In this document: positions 1 through 6,758 of the stretch, piece by piece
Position numbering within the stretch: position 1 is the stretch's first letter
Layout: each line of letters opens with the position of its first letter
Source of the DNA: Bacillota bacterium
Lineage (GTDB): Bacteria > Bacillota > Negativicutes > Sporomusales > Sporomusaceae
Assembly: GCA_023443285.1 (NCBI GenBank)
Contig: JAEZVB010000052.1
Coordinates: 1 to 17,165 of the forward strand
Direction of reading: 5' to 3'
DNA length: 17,165 nt
The notes under the pieces: generated by a model
Told to the model about the DNA's origin: nothing
Seen by the model: only the letters and a program-made list of their open reading frames with translations
Database searches by the model: none
Program-made: the position numbers and the translations under genes

Positions 1-152
1 AGATTGTGGAGAGCCAAGGCCACTTGCCGGGGCTTGGCAATTTGTGCGATACATTCTGAGCACCAGCCTGTGCCTTCAATCCGCTTTCGGCAGGCCGGAC
101 AGCGCTCTGGGAAAATCAGATTCAAAAATGCCGCCCACCAAGCTTTTAACAT
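1..152 (-). CDS. comF: ComF family protein, N-terminal part (cut by window edge)
   Basis: Reading the minus strand from an ATG at 152-150 gives 50 residues running off the left edge. The fragment has two CxxC pairs, CPAC at residues 18-21 and CSEC at 31-34. This spacing is typical of the N-terminal zinc ribbon of ComF/ComFC proteins, which precede a phosphoribosyltransferase-like domain and support DNA uptake during transformation. That catalytic domain is outside the window. The ATG overlaps the last bases of recD2 in an ATGTTAA arrangement, so the two genes are probably co-transcribed and translationally coupled. The recD2-comF order is consistent with a Firmicute. The identification rests on the zinc-ribbon motif and context. 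Natural competence cannot be concluded from this alone. Confidence 0.75.
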   Translation of the reverse strand, partial: MLKAWWAAFLNLIFPERCPACRKRIEGTGWCSECIAQIAKPRQVALALHN

Positions 153-2305
153 AAACTCTCGCCCCGCAATCGTTCTGCCAGTAACGAATAACGGCGGCGG
201 GTTCGGTCACTCATAACTGCCGTATTAAGCGCTGCCTGCGTACCCAGTAGGATGACGCGTTCCTTGGCCCTGGTCACAGCGGTGTACAGCAGATTGCGCT
301 GCAGCATGATATGATGGCCGGAGGTGAGGGGCATGACAACAACCGGATATTCGCTGCCCTGGCTTTTGTGGACACTCATGGCATAGGCCAGAGTCAGTTC
401 ATCATATTCGCCTTTTTCATATAAAATATCATCTTCCGGATACCTGACAAGCACTTTGCCGTCGGCAATTGCCAAGATATAGCCAATATCGCCGTTAAAA
501 ACTCGTTTGTTATAGTTATTGCGGGTTTGCATCACCTTGTCGCCTTCGCGCAGTATCTGATTGACGCTTTGCAAGTAATCCTTGCCGACAACCGGCGGAT
601 TGAGCGCCGCCTGCAGCAGCCGGTTGAGATTCTCAACGCCGCACGGCTGACGATGCATCGGCGATAACACCTGGACATCTCGCCAACTATCAAAACCCTC
701 CTTCGTTAGCTCATTCTGGCACAGCTCAACAACAGCCTGTGCGGCCGCTTCGCTGCCCTCGATCTCACGAAACTGGAAATCAAGACTGCCATATTCCGGC
801 GTCCGTCCCCGGTTGATCCTATGGGCATTAAGCACAATCATGCTTTCGCCCGCCTGACGGAATACCTCAGTTAGGCGCACTACCGGAATGGCTTCTGAGC
901 GGATAATATCCTTTAATACCGAGCCAGGGCCAACTGCCGGCAGTTGGTCAACATCACCGACCAGCACTACCCGGCAGCCATCCGGCACAGCCTGCAGAAA
1001 AGAGCTCATTAGTACCATATCCATCATCGAGGTCTCATCCACAATCACCACATCGGCATCGAGCGGATTGCCCTCATCTCTGGCAAACATAGGCTCCTCA
1101 TCCAGCCCGCCCCCGGCTTCCAGCAACCGGTGAATTGTCGAAGCCTCCCGTCCGGTCGTTTCAGCCAGCCGTTTGGCCGCCCTGCCGGTAGGCGCACCTA
1201 GCACGATTTTAAAACCCTGCTGTTCCAGTAGCGCCAATATCCCTTTTACCGTCGTGGTTTTGCCTGTTCCCGGGCCACCAGTCAATACCAGCGCGCCATG
1301 ATCGAGCGCAGCGGCCAGCGCCTCTCGCTGCGCCGCTGCCAGCGAAACTCCAGCCGATGTCTCCCAGGCATCAACAAGCGCCTGGCTGTCAATATTGGCA
1401 ATTGGCTTAGCCTGGTCTTTGAGTGTAAGCAGCCGCTGAGCCACTTGCCTTTCTGCCCTGAATAGGTAACGAGGATAGACTAAGGTCATCCCGTGGAAAT
1501 CCTCTGTATAAAGCTTGCCCAGTTGGATTTGTTCACTTACTACTGATGCGATCTCTGTTTCCTCGATACTTAGGAGTTTGGCTGTTTCGGCAACAAGCGC
1601 CTCTGAAGGTACACAACAGTGACCTGCCTGTCCGGTCATCATCAATGCAAACTGCACCCCAGCCGCCAAGCGGGAGGGATGTCCCTTGTCAAAACCAACA
1701 GCCATGGCAATCTGGTCGGCAATACGAAAGCCGATACCCTTTACTTCTTCGGCCAACCGGTATGGATCAGCCTCCAATATAGCTACTGAATCCGAGCCAT
1801 AGCAAGCAAATATCCGAGCCGCGTAGGCACCTGTAACCCCACGCATTTCTAAATACAGCATGACTTCTTTAAGTTCAGCCTGTTCAGCAAAGGAGTTACG
1901 TATCTGCTCAACCTTCTTGTTGCCAATACCTTCGACTTCAGTCAACCGGTGCGGATAGAACTCGATAATCTCGAGTGTGCGCATGCCAAAATGTTTGACA
2001 AGCCGGGCGGCCATCGCCGAACCAATTCCTTTAATCGCCCCTGAAGCCAGAAAACGCTCTATCCCCTTTTCCGAGGTTGGCGCCAGACGCTGGCAGCTGC
2101 TAGCCTTAAACTGCCGGCCATACCGGGCATGTTCTACCCAACTTCCCGCTAAACAAACCTGTTCACCGACAAGTGGCGGCGGAAAATGGCCGGTTACTGC
2201 CACTATACCGCCTTCGCCATCAGGTTTTAGCCGAAATACAGTAAAACTTCCGTCCGCTGATTGAAATGTTATATTTTCAACTACCCCTTCGAGTTTATTC
2301 TCCAC
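146..2305 (-). CDS. recD2: RecD2-type ATP-dependent DNA helicase (RecD-like, RecBC-independent)
   Basis: A superfamily 1B 5'-3' DNA helicase acting in replication-fork maintenance and repair. From the GTG start it is 719 residues, normal for RecD2. An N-terminal OB-like segment is followed by helix-hairpin-helix repeats near residues 90-100, 121-136 and 186-202. The core has Walker A GGPGTGKTT near 343, Walker B (IVDETSMMD) near 421, GDVDQLPAVGPGS near 450 and the motif IV region LTEVFRQ. The C-terminal UvrD-like motifs include SVHKSQGSEYP and the YTAVTRAKERV element. The GTG at 2305-2303 is preferred because GGAG lies 8 bases upstream and the protein then begins at the conserved LEGVVENI region. 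An in-frame TTG at 2335 would add 10 residues but has no good ribosome binding site. The stop overlaps the comF start. Confidence 0.95.
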   Translation of the reverse strand: MENKLEGVVENITFQSADGSFTVFRLKPDGEGGIVAVTGHFPPPLVGEQVCLAGSWVEHARYGRQFKASSCQRLAPTSEKGIERFLASGAIKGIGSAMAARLVKHFGMRTLEIIEFYPHRLTEVEGIGNKKVEQIRNSFAEQAELKEVMLYLEMRGVTGAYAARIFACYGSDSVAILEADPYRLAEEVKGIGFRIADQIAMAVGFDKGHPSRLAAGVQFALMMTGQAGHCCVPSEALVAETAKLLSIEETEIASVVSEQIQLGKLYTEDFHGMTLVYPRYLFRAERQVAQRLLTLKDQAKPIANIDSQALVDAWETSAGVSLAAAQREALAAALDHGALVLTGGPGTGKTTTVKGILALLEQQGFKIVLGAPTGRAAKRLAETTGREASTIHRLLEAGGGLDEEPMFARDEGNPLDADVVIVDETSMMDMVLMSSFLQAVPDGCRVVLVGDVDQLPAVGPGSVLKDIIRSEAIPVVRLTEVFRQAGESMIVLNAHRINRGRTPEYGSLDFQFREIEGSEAAAQAVVELCQNELTKEGFDSWRDVQVLSPMHRQPCGVENLNRLLQAALNPPVVGKDYLQSVNQILREGDKVMQTRNNYNKRVFNGDIGYILAIADGKVLVRYPEDDILYEKGEYDELTLAYAMSVHKSQGSEYPVVVMPLTSGHHIMLQRNLLYTAVTRAKERVILLGTQAALNTAVMSDRTRRRYSLLAERLRGESLC

Positions 2306-2359
2306 TGTACTAACTCCTACCCTAGCATAGTCCAAACATAAGTTCTTTCCCCTTATTCG

Positions 2360-2423
2360 CAGCCAACAAGTAAAAATCCTGCATTTTTTCTTTTATATTA
2401 AGAAGGATTTTTGTTATTGGCTG
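2360..2423. repeat. Imperfect long inverted repeat upstream of recD2
   Basis: The arm at 2360-2380 is the near reverse complement of 2404-2423. Two perfect blocks, CAGCCAA/TTGGCTG and AAAAATCCT/AGGATTTTT, are separated by a short non-pairing stretch, with a 23-base AT-rich loop. It lies in the roughly 180 bases between recD2 and the start of a possible divergent miniprotein. It may be a regulatory stem-loop in the recD2 leader or the remnant of a small element. No function is shown by the sequence. Confidence 0.55.
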
Positions 2424-2425
2424 TA

Positions 2426-2437
2426 GTACTATAGTAC
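2426..2437. promoter_or_regulatory. Perfect 12-bp palindrome, possible operator
   Basis: GTACTATAGTAC is self-complementary over its whole length and lies in the AT-rich gap between recD2 and the plus-strand mini-ORF at 2488. It contains a TATAGT hexamer on both strands. A protein binding site is possible, but no -35 box at good spacing was found, so the role is speculative. Confidence 0.25.
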
Positions 2438-2487
2438 ATAAATAGTATATTTGTTACAGCATTTTACATATTGTGAGGCAGACGACA

Positions 2488-2631
2488 ATGAAAGAAGATA
2501 TGTACACATACCATTATTTCCATAACCGGGCACTTAAACGTCCCTCCCGCTCGTGTGATATAATTTTTCATACGGCACTGTTATCTGCTACCGCGTATAT
2601 TGTTGCCATGCTTGTTGTACTACTGAAATAA
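2488..2631 (+). CDS. Hypothetical single-pass membrane miniprotein (47 aa)
   Basis: An ATG at 2488 opens a 47-codon frame ending in TAA at 2629-2631. GAGG at 2475-2478 is 9 bases upstream, an acceptable ribosome binding site. The N-terminal half is polar and rich in His, Tyr and Arg, with several basic residues at 14-21. Residues 25-46 are hydrophobic and fit one membrane-spanning helix ending in Lys. A strong terminator follows at 2660-2704, so a complete small transcription unit is plausible. I recognise no family. It could be a chance frame; the ribosome binding site, terminator and hydrophobic pattern are the only support. Confidence 0.5.
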   Translation: MKEDMYTYHYFHNRALKRPSRSCDIIFHTALLSATAYIVAMLVVLLK

Positions 2632-2659
2632 CAAGCCTTCTTACCATTTTTTACTCCAA

Positions 2660-2704
2660 AAAAGCCCTATTTGCCAGTTCTAACTACTGGTAAATAGGGC
2701 TTTT
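2660..2704. terminator. Bidirectional rho-independent terminator
   Basis: Arms 2660-2678 and 2686-2704 pair over 19 bp with a single G-T wobble around a 7-base loop (2679-2685). The outer part is AAAAGCCC/GGGCTTTT, so a T tract follows the stem on either strand. On the plus strand it would end the miniprotein transcript, on the minus strand the yvrJ transcript. Confidence 0.88.
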
Positions 2705-2710
2705 CTACTG

Positions 2711-2854
2711 TTACAGCCTCTCAGCAATAATCTGAGTCAGATCGTTAATACTTGCCGCCAATGTCTCCAGGCGTCCCTCGATGCGTACCAGCAAATAGGC
2801 TGCCACTACCATGGGAAACCCATAACTGGAAGCATAGCTTAGCATCTGTTCCAC
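2711..2854 (-). CDS. YvrJ family holin-like miniprotein (47 aa)
   Basis: Translating minus from GTG at 2854-2852 to TAA at 2713-2711 gives 47 residues. The ribosome binding site is GGAG with 7 bases of spacing. The sequence carries the YvrJ family pattern: a Tyr-Gly-Phe-Pro-Met element at 11-15, a hydrophobic stretch to about residue 23, then Arg-Ile-Glu-x-Arg-Leu-Glu leading into an amphipathic helix (25-47). YvrJ proteins are tiny single-pass membrane proteins related to BhlA-like holins; B. subtilis yvrJ lies beside the SigO genes. Here it is the last gene of a cassette with DUF2922, DUF1659 and a sigma factor, ending at the terminator at 2660-2704. The biochemical role is unknown. Confidence 0.85.
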   Translation of the reverse strand: MEQMLSYASSYGFPMVVAAYLLVRIEGRLETLAASINDLTQIIAERL

Positions 2855-2897
2855 AAACTCACTCCTTTCAAAACTTTACTGCCGCTGAGTAGCGCAA

Positions 2898-2923
2898 AGC
2901 GCCCCGGCCTAAGCCGGAGCGCT
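2898..2923 (-). terminator. GC-rich hairpin between the DUF2922 gene and yvrJ
   Basis: Arms 2898-2908 and 2913-2923 pair over 11 bp with one imperfect position (a G-U wobble in the minus-strand RNA) around a CTAA loop, ten bases after the DUF2922 stop codon. On the minus strand only three T residues follow, so this is a weak terminator at best. It may stabilise the upstream mRNA or lower yvrJ expression relative to the genes before it. Confidence 0.5.
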
Positions 2924-2932
2924 CTTGGTGAC

Positions 2933-3145
2933 TTACACCAAAGCCACAGTTTCGCGGCTGCGAATCCGGGCTTCTACCCGTTCGGTTAGCGCACTGCCTT
3001 TGTTAACAAAAATGTTCCTAGTAATAATGTCCTGCATAACAGTCTGCGCCTCGGCAAGTGTCAGGTCGTCCTTGGGATCAGGCAGGCTAAGAGTAACTTC
3101 ATTGCCTGCACTGGTACGGAAAACCAGCTCCAGTGTCTTAATCAT
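2933..3145 (-). CDS. DUF2922 family protein (70 aa)
   Basis: A 70-residue protein beginning Met-Ile-Lys-Thr-Leu-Glu-Leu-Val-Phe-Arg, followed by a Ser-Leu-Pro-Asp-Pro-Lys-Asp-Asp-Leu-Thr segment and an Asp-Ile-Ile-x-Arg-Asn-Ile-Phe segment. This is the conserved layout of DUF2922 and the length is normal for the family. The ATG at 3145-3143 has GGAGG 8 bases upstream. DUF2922 proteins have no known function; in Firmicutes they are usually found beside DUF1659 and YvrJ genes, as here. It is predicted to be soluble, with no signal peptide or membrane segment. The gap to the DUF1659 gene holds a palindromic repeat (3196-3275), so polycistronic transcription would have to read through it. Confidence 0.9.
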   Translation of the reverse strand: MIKTLELVFRTSAGNEVTLSLPDPKDDLTLAEAQTVMQDIITRNIFVNKGSALTERVEARIRSRETVALV

Positions 3146-3195
3146 TTGCTATTCCTCCTTTCTAATTCATACTCCCGAAAGAGCTAACAACGTAG

Positions 3196-3275
3196 TGAGA
3201 TTGCCACGTCACTAACGCTCCTCGCACTGACCTGAATAACTAGTCTGTCATTGCGAGCACCGCGAAGCAATCTCA
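3196..3275. repeat. 80-bp palindromic dispersed repeat (copy 1)
   Basis: The ends TGAGATTGC (3196-3204) and GCAATCTCA (3267-3275) are perfect inverted repeats. A second inner pair, CTCGCACTGAC (3221-3231) and GTCATTGCGAG (3247-3257), has one mismatch. The same outer and inner words recur at 10184-10261 in this window, so it belongs to a dispersed REP/MITE-like family. It is inserted between the DUF1659 and DUF2922 genes. GTAG immediately precedes it (3192-3195), which may be chance. Confidence 0.8.
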
Positions 3276-3297
3276 TTTTTAGCCTCCCGTTAAATTT

Positions 3298-3522
3298 TTA
3301 CTGGTTAACTAGACTGTTCAAATCCTGACGAACAATGTCCACCAGCGTGTGCTTTTGCAAACCAGCCAACCCTTCGGCTACCGCGAATGCATCGGCATCC
3401 GTTACGTCCGACTTGACGTTGGTAAATGTCCGCAGACGATATACCGGACTGCCGCTGGAATTTACACCTGTCTGCACCTTGAGAACCACCTTGCCGTTTT
3501 GCGGCATTTTTACTACTGCCAT
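3298..3522 (-). CDS. DUF1659 family protein (74 aa)
   Basis: From the ATG at 3522-3520 this is a 74-residue protein starting Met-Ala-Val-Val-Lys-Met-Pro-Gln. A Leu-Lys-Val-Gln-Thr-Gly-Val segment and the Arg-Thr-Phe-x-Asn-Val-Lys element follow, both characteristic of DUF1659. The C-terminal half (Ala-Leu-Ala-type helix, then a Leu-x-Asn tail) is predicted helical. A start 10 codons upstream is possible, but AGGGGGTGATAAAC directly before 3522 provides the ribosome binding site and family members begin at this Met. The family has no assigned function and is habitually paired with DUF2922. It lies 82 bases downstream of the sigma factor gene on the same strand. It is likely cytoplasmic. Confidence 0.9.
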   Translation of the reverse strand: MAVVKMPQNGKVVLKVQTGVNSSGSPVYRLRTFTNVKSDVTDADAFAVAEGLAGLQKHTLVDIVRQDLNSLVNQ

Positions 3523-3604
3523 GTTTATCACCCCCTTTACACTTTCATACATTCCAGGGAGGTGGGTTTTTAAACAGGCAAAAGAAAAAATCTTTTAGGC
3601 AGCA

Positions 3605-4195
3605 TTACAAGAGACTATTCGCCAATTCTTTTTTTAACTGGGTTAGCCCTCGCTGCCGTAAACCGTAGACTGCTTGCGGCGAAATCCCCAATTCCTTGGC
3701 CACATCTGCCAACCGCGCACCCTTCAGCAGGGTTTTGACAACAACCATTCGCTGTTTACTAGGCAACGTATCCATGGCCTTACCAACAGCACAATTAACA
3801 AAATTGGCCTCAGCCACAGCCTCCACATTATCAGCAGCCGCTACCGTATCAAGCCAGCCCATTCCTTGCTTGTCTTCATCAACTGCACCGCCTCCTGTTA
3901 GCGGCAATTCTTGCTGCCAGCGCCGCCGCTGCCGCTTAAATAGGTTCCATACCGCATACTTGACCTTGCTCTCAACATAGCCGGCAAACCTAGTACCAGA
4001 ATCGCGATCATAGGTCTGTACCGCCGTCGCCACTGCCAGCCAGCCTTCGGCCGTAGCTTCTTCTTTTAGTCCTTTCAAATGCGGCTGGTTGGTATACTTT
4101 TTCACTAGGCCGGTAAACCGCTGGCAGACTTCTGCGAAGGCGGCTTGGCCGTCCCTTCCTTGTTGGGCTTCCTTAACTAACTGTTCCAAACTCAT
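3605..4195 (-). CDS. Sigma-70 family RNA polymerase sigma factor (196 aa)
   Basis: A small sigma factor with region 2 (about residues 20-95) and region 4 (about 135-190). Region 2 contains the TYDRDSGTRFAGYV element and a basic segment (FKRQRRR) after it. Region 4 contains LPSKQRMVV and a helix-turn-helix, VAKELGISPQAVYGLRQRG. The acidic linker (about 100-130) has no recognisable region 3. The ATG at 4195-4193 is favoured, with AGGTG about 6 bases upstream; an in-frame GTG at 4204 is possible but has no ribosome binding site. The gene is followed on the same strand by the DUF1659, DUF2922 and yvrJ genes, recalling the SigO/YvrJ neighbourhood of B. subtilis. Its target promoters and any anti-sigma factor cannot be seen here. 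A phage-type regulator is an alternative. Confidence 0.85.
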   Translation of the reverse strand: MSLEQLVKEAQQGRDGQAAFAEVCQRFTGLVKKYTNQPHLKGLKEEATAEGWLAVATAVQTYDRDSGTRFAGYVESKVKYAVWNLFKRQRRRWQQELPLTGGGAVDEDKQGMGWLDTVAAADNVEAVAEANFVNCAVGKAMDTLPSKQRMVVVKTLLKGARLADVAKELGISPQAVYGLRQRGLTQLKKELANSLL

Positions 4196-4276
4196 TATCC
4201 TCACCTGTCGGCGAGGAACCGGTCCCTCAGTATTAGCGCTTGGCTATAGAGTAGCATTATCGTTGAAATAAAAACA

Positions 4277-4320
4277 AAAGCCGACCTAGCTCAGTTTAAT
4301 AACTGAGCCAGACCGGCTTT
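4277..4320 (-). terminator. Terminator-like hairpin in the sigma factor leader
   Basis: Arms 4277-4296 and 4301-4320 pair over 20 positions with three imperfect pairs around a TAAT loop. Read on the minus strand the stem is followed by a T-rich run (CTTTTGTTTTTATTT), the mark of an intrinsic terminator. It lies about 80 bases upstream of the sigma factor start and downstream of a possible minus-strand promoter at 4396-4425. It could therefore attenuate sigma factor transcription. If the real promoter is downstream of the hairpin, it simply insulates the gene. Confidence 0.7.
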
Positions 4321-4371
4321 GAGAAAATAGACTGCTAATAATGATAAGTCAAACCTGACCCCAGTTACACT

Positions 4372-4400
4372 ATGACTGGGTGTCTGTTCTATGTTATAAT
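4372..4400 (+). promoter_or_regulatory. SigA-type promoter of the coiled-coil protein gene
   Basis: ATGACT (4372-4377), 17 bases, then a perfect TATAAT (4395-4400). The start codon at 4441 follows after about 40 bases, giving a short leader. The -10 box overlaps a possible minus-strand -10 box, so divergent transcription may compete here. Confidence 0.6.
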
Positions 4401-4425
4401 AAAGTAAATTATCTCGATATTGCAA
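4396..4425 (-). promoter_or_regulatory. Possible minus-strand promoter for the sigma factor gene
   Basis: On the minus strand TTGCAA (4425-4420) is followed after 18 bases by TATTAT (4401-4396). Transcription from here would run through the hairpin at 4277-4320 before reaching the sigma factor gene. The boxes are imperfect and overlap the plus-strand promoter, so this is tentative. Confidence 0.35.
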
Positions 4426-4440
4426 AAGGGGGGTTATGGG

Positions 4441-4773
4441 GTGGAGGAAATTCTAAAGCAAATTCTTGATGGACAGAAACAGCTGTTTGCTGAGGTTAAG
4501 CAGATTAATTCCAGGCTTGATGGTGTGGATGTTGCGCTTAAGGAAAACATTGACGTCACCAAAGGTTTAAAACACTGGCATGAAGAAATTAATGCCCAAG
4601 TGCATGGACTTGCACATAACCTCAATACGCTGACCGGTGTAATGAATAAACTGGATATTAGATTTAATAAGACGGACGAACAGTTTGATCGCATGGCAAA
4701 CGATGTTATCTTTCTTGTACGCAAGGCTAGTGAGCACGAGCAAGATATACGGCAGCTAAGCCGAGCCAAATAG
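4441..4773 (+). CDS. Hypothetical coiled-coil protein (110 aa)
   Basis: From GTG at 4441 the product is 110 residues. The start has GGGGGG 7 bases upstream; a TTG at 4420 in the same frame would place the ribosome binding site inside the gene, so it is rejected. The sequence is polar and helical, with Leu/Ile/Val at heptad-like spacing almost throughout, for example Ile-Leu-Lys-Gln-Ile-Leu at the N-terminus and Leu-Asp-x-Arg-Phe-x-Lys-Thr-Asp-Glu-Gln-Phe near residues 77-88. This suggests an elongated coiled coil. There is no signal peptide, membrane segment or catalytic motif. Short helical proteins of this kind are common in Firmicutes and unassigned. It has its own promoter (4372-4400) and a strong terminator directly after the stop. 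Confidence 0.75.
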   Translation: MEEILKQILDGQKQLFAEVKQINSRLDGVDVALKENIDVTKGLKHWHEEINAQVHGLAHNLNTLTGVMNKLDIRFNKTDEQFDRMANDVIFLVRKASEHEQDIRQLSRAK

Positions 4774-4814
4774 AAAAACTAGCGCCTACCAGACACCGGT
4801 AGGCGCTAGTTTTT
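4774..4814. terminator. Bidirectional terminator between convergent genes
   Basis: Arms 4774-4790 and 4798-4814 pair perfectly over 17 bp around a 7-base loop, with A5 on the left and a T run on the right. It begins one base after the stop of the coiled-coil gene and ends three bases before the ABC-F stop, serving both. Confidence 0.95.
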
Positions 4815-4817
4815 TTC

Positions 4818-6734
4818 CTACTCTCCTGTCAGTTCCAGCCATGCCCCATACTTTTCATCAAGTTCTGCCTGGCGGGCGGCATATTCTTCCGCCAACTCCC
4901 GGCTAAGCGCAGCATCTTCATGACTGGCCGGATCGTTTAACCGAGCCTCAAGCGCAGTTAGTTCGTGCTCCAGCATGGCAATCTCTTCTTCTAGCTTTTT
5001 GGCTTGCTTCTCACTATCAGGCTTACGCCAATTGGCAGCTTTGCCGCTGCCGGTCTGCGCTAACTTTTCCTGCTTGCCACCTGGTTTCTTGGCAGCAGCA
5101 GCGGCTTGACTGGCTGACTGCGCTGCCGCTTTGGCGATAGCTGCCTTTTTGTCACGGTAATAGCTATAATTACCGGCATACTCCGTGAGGCGTCCCCCCT
5201 CTAACTCCACCATGCGGTTGGCCACTTTGTCAAGAAAATAGCGGTCGTGGGATACTGTCAAAAAGGTGCCGGGGAAATTCATAATAGCCTCTTCCACGGC
5301 CTCCCGCGCGGCAATGTCAAGATGGTTGGTCGGTTCATCCAGAATAAGAAAATTAGCTCCGGTCAGCATCAGCTTTAATAACGCCAACCGCGCCTTTTCC
5401 CCGCCGGAAAGATCGCCGACCTGCTTATACACATCTTCGCCGCGAAACAAAAATGCCCCCAGGTAGTGCCGTGTCCGTTCCTCGCTAAAGGCAAACTCAC
5501 GCATAATCTCATCAAGCACGCTGTTACTAGCTGTCAGTGTCTCATGCTCCTGGGCAAAATAGCCTAGTTTCACCCGGCTGCCCAGCTTGACCTTGCCGCT
5601 ATTAGCCGTGATCTCGCCAATTAACAGCTTTAGTAGGGTGGTCTTGCCTGCGCCGTTTGACCCAACCAGCGCCACACCATCACCACGCCGCACTAAGAGC
5701 GACACCTCATGCAGTATGGTCTTATCACCATAGCCGGCTACCACTTCGCCTAGCTCGGCTACCCGTTCAGCACACTCTGCCGGTGGATTAAATGTAAAAA
5801 AGTCAAAACCTTTCCGATCCTCCGGCCGCGCAAGCCGTTCTAACCGACTGAGCTGGCTTTGCCGCCCGCGCGCCTGTTTGGATTTGATTCCAGCCCGATA
5901 GCGGTCAATATATTCCTCTGTCTTAGCAATAAAGGCCTGTTGTTTGCCATATGCCTTTTCCTGTGCCTCCAGCTTTGCCGCCTGCTTTACCAGGTATTCA
6001 CTGTAGTTACCGCTATAGTCGGCAATACTGCCGCTCTCAATGGCCAGTATCCGTTCAACCACGGTATCAAGGAAATAACGGTCATGGGATATCACCAGCA
6101 CCGCCCCGGAATAGCTTGCCAAAAATTCCTCCAACCACTCCACCATCCCCAGGTCAAGATGGTTTGTAGGTTCGTCAAGAAATAAATAATCAGGCTGGCG
6201 GATGAGCGCCCGTGCCAGACAAATCCGGGTCTTTTGCCCTCCGGAAAACTCATTGGTACGGCGCGTCAAATCCTCGGCTGTAAAGCCCAGACCAAAAGCC
6301 ACCCGCCGCACATTATTTTCATATTCATAGCCGCCGCCCCGCTCAAAGCGTTCGACAGCCAGCGCATACTCCTTCATGCAGCTTTCAAGCTTGTCTCTAT
6401 CCTTTTCACCAGCAATCGCGGCTTCCAATCGCCGCATATCCTGCTGCCAGCCCAACACATCGCCATAGGCGCCGACCAGCTCTTCATACAAGGTAGCATC
6501 CGCTAAGCCGGTATCCTGTTCCACATAGCCGATCTGTTCGCCCGGAGTCAGCGCGACATGACCGCTGTCCGGCTTTTCAAATCCCAGTAAACAGCGTACC
6601 AGGGTTGTCTTACCAACACCATTTGGGCCGATCAACCCCACTTTTTCGCCACGCCGCAATTGAAAATTAATATCTGCAAAAATATTTTGTATGCCATAGG
6701 CCTTACTCAGGCCGCGAACTTCCAATACACTCAT
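4818..6734 (-). CDS. ABC-F family ATPase (ribosome-associated), YdiF/Uup-like, 638 aa
   Basis: Two ABC ATPase domains in one chain with no membrane segment, the ABC-F layout. Domain 1 has Walker A GPNGVGKTT (36-44), signature FSGGQ (163-167) and Walker B LFLDEPTNHLD (184-194). Domain 2 has Walker A GSNGAGKTT (358-366), signature LSGGEK (442-447) and Walker B LILDEPTNHLD (463-473). The inter-domain linker (about 245-320) is helical and basic, as in the P-site tRNA interaction motif. Residues about 570-638 form a Glu/Leu-rich coiled coil, as in the longer Uup/YdiF-type members. ABC-F proteins act on ribosomes to resolve stalls or give ribosome protection against antibiotics; which applies here cannot be told. 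ATG 6734 has AGGAGG upstream. An adequate promoter lies at 6759-6787. Confidence 0.93.
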   Translation of the reverse strand: MSVLEVRGLSKAYGIQNIFADINFQLRRGEKVGLIGPNGVGKTTLVRCLLGFEKPDSGHVALTPGEQIGYVEQDTGLADATLYEELVGAYGDVLGWQQDMRRLEAAIAGEKDRDKLESCMKEYALAVERFERGGGYEYENNVRRVAFGLGFTAEDLTRRTNEFSGGQKTRICLARALIRQPDYLFLDEPTNHLDLGMVEWLEEFLASYSGAVLVISHDRYFLDTVVERILAIESGSIADYSGNYSEYLVKQAAKLEAQEKAYGKQQAFIAKTEEYIDRYRAGIKSKQARGRQSQLSRLERLARPEDRKGFDFFTFNPPAECAERVAELGEVVAGYGDKTILHEVSLLVRRGDGVALVGSNGAGKTTLLKLLIGEITANSGKVKLGSRVKLGYFAQEHETLTASNSVLDEIMREFAFSEERTRHYLGAFLFRGEDVYKQVGDLSGGEKARLALLKLMLTGANFLILDEPTNHLDIAAREAVEEAIMNFPGTFLTVSHDRYFLDKVANRMVELEGGRLTEYAGNYSYYRDKKAAIAKAAAQSASQAAAAAKKPGGKQEKLAQTGSGKAANWRKPDSEKQAKKLEEEIAMLEHELTALEARLNDPASHEDAALSRELAEEYAARQAELDEKYGAWLELTGE

Positions 6735-6758
6735 ATGTACCTCCTGTCTACCATTACT

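Noticed and set aside
888..2264. Several plus-strand frames inside recD2
   Set aside because: Low-complexity Ser/Pro/Thr-rich products typical of the antisense of a real gene; recD2 motifs are intact.
2337..2339. Short upstream frame (ATG, five codons, stop) before recD2 as a leader peptide
   Set aside because: AGGGG lies upstream, but five codons are too few to distinguish from chance and there are no regulatory codon runs.
3335..3598. Plus-strand open frames opposite the DUF1659 gene
   Set aside because: They lack ribosome binding sites and mirror the well-supported minus-strand gene with its conserved family pattern.
4213..4228. Near-palindrome GAGGAACC/GGTCCCTC in the sigma factor leader as an operator
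   Set aside because: One mismatch and no second copy or promoter around it; not enough to call.
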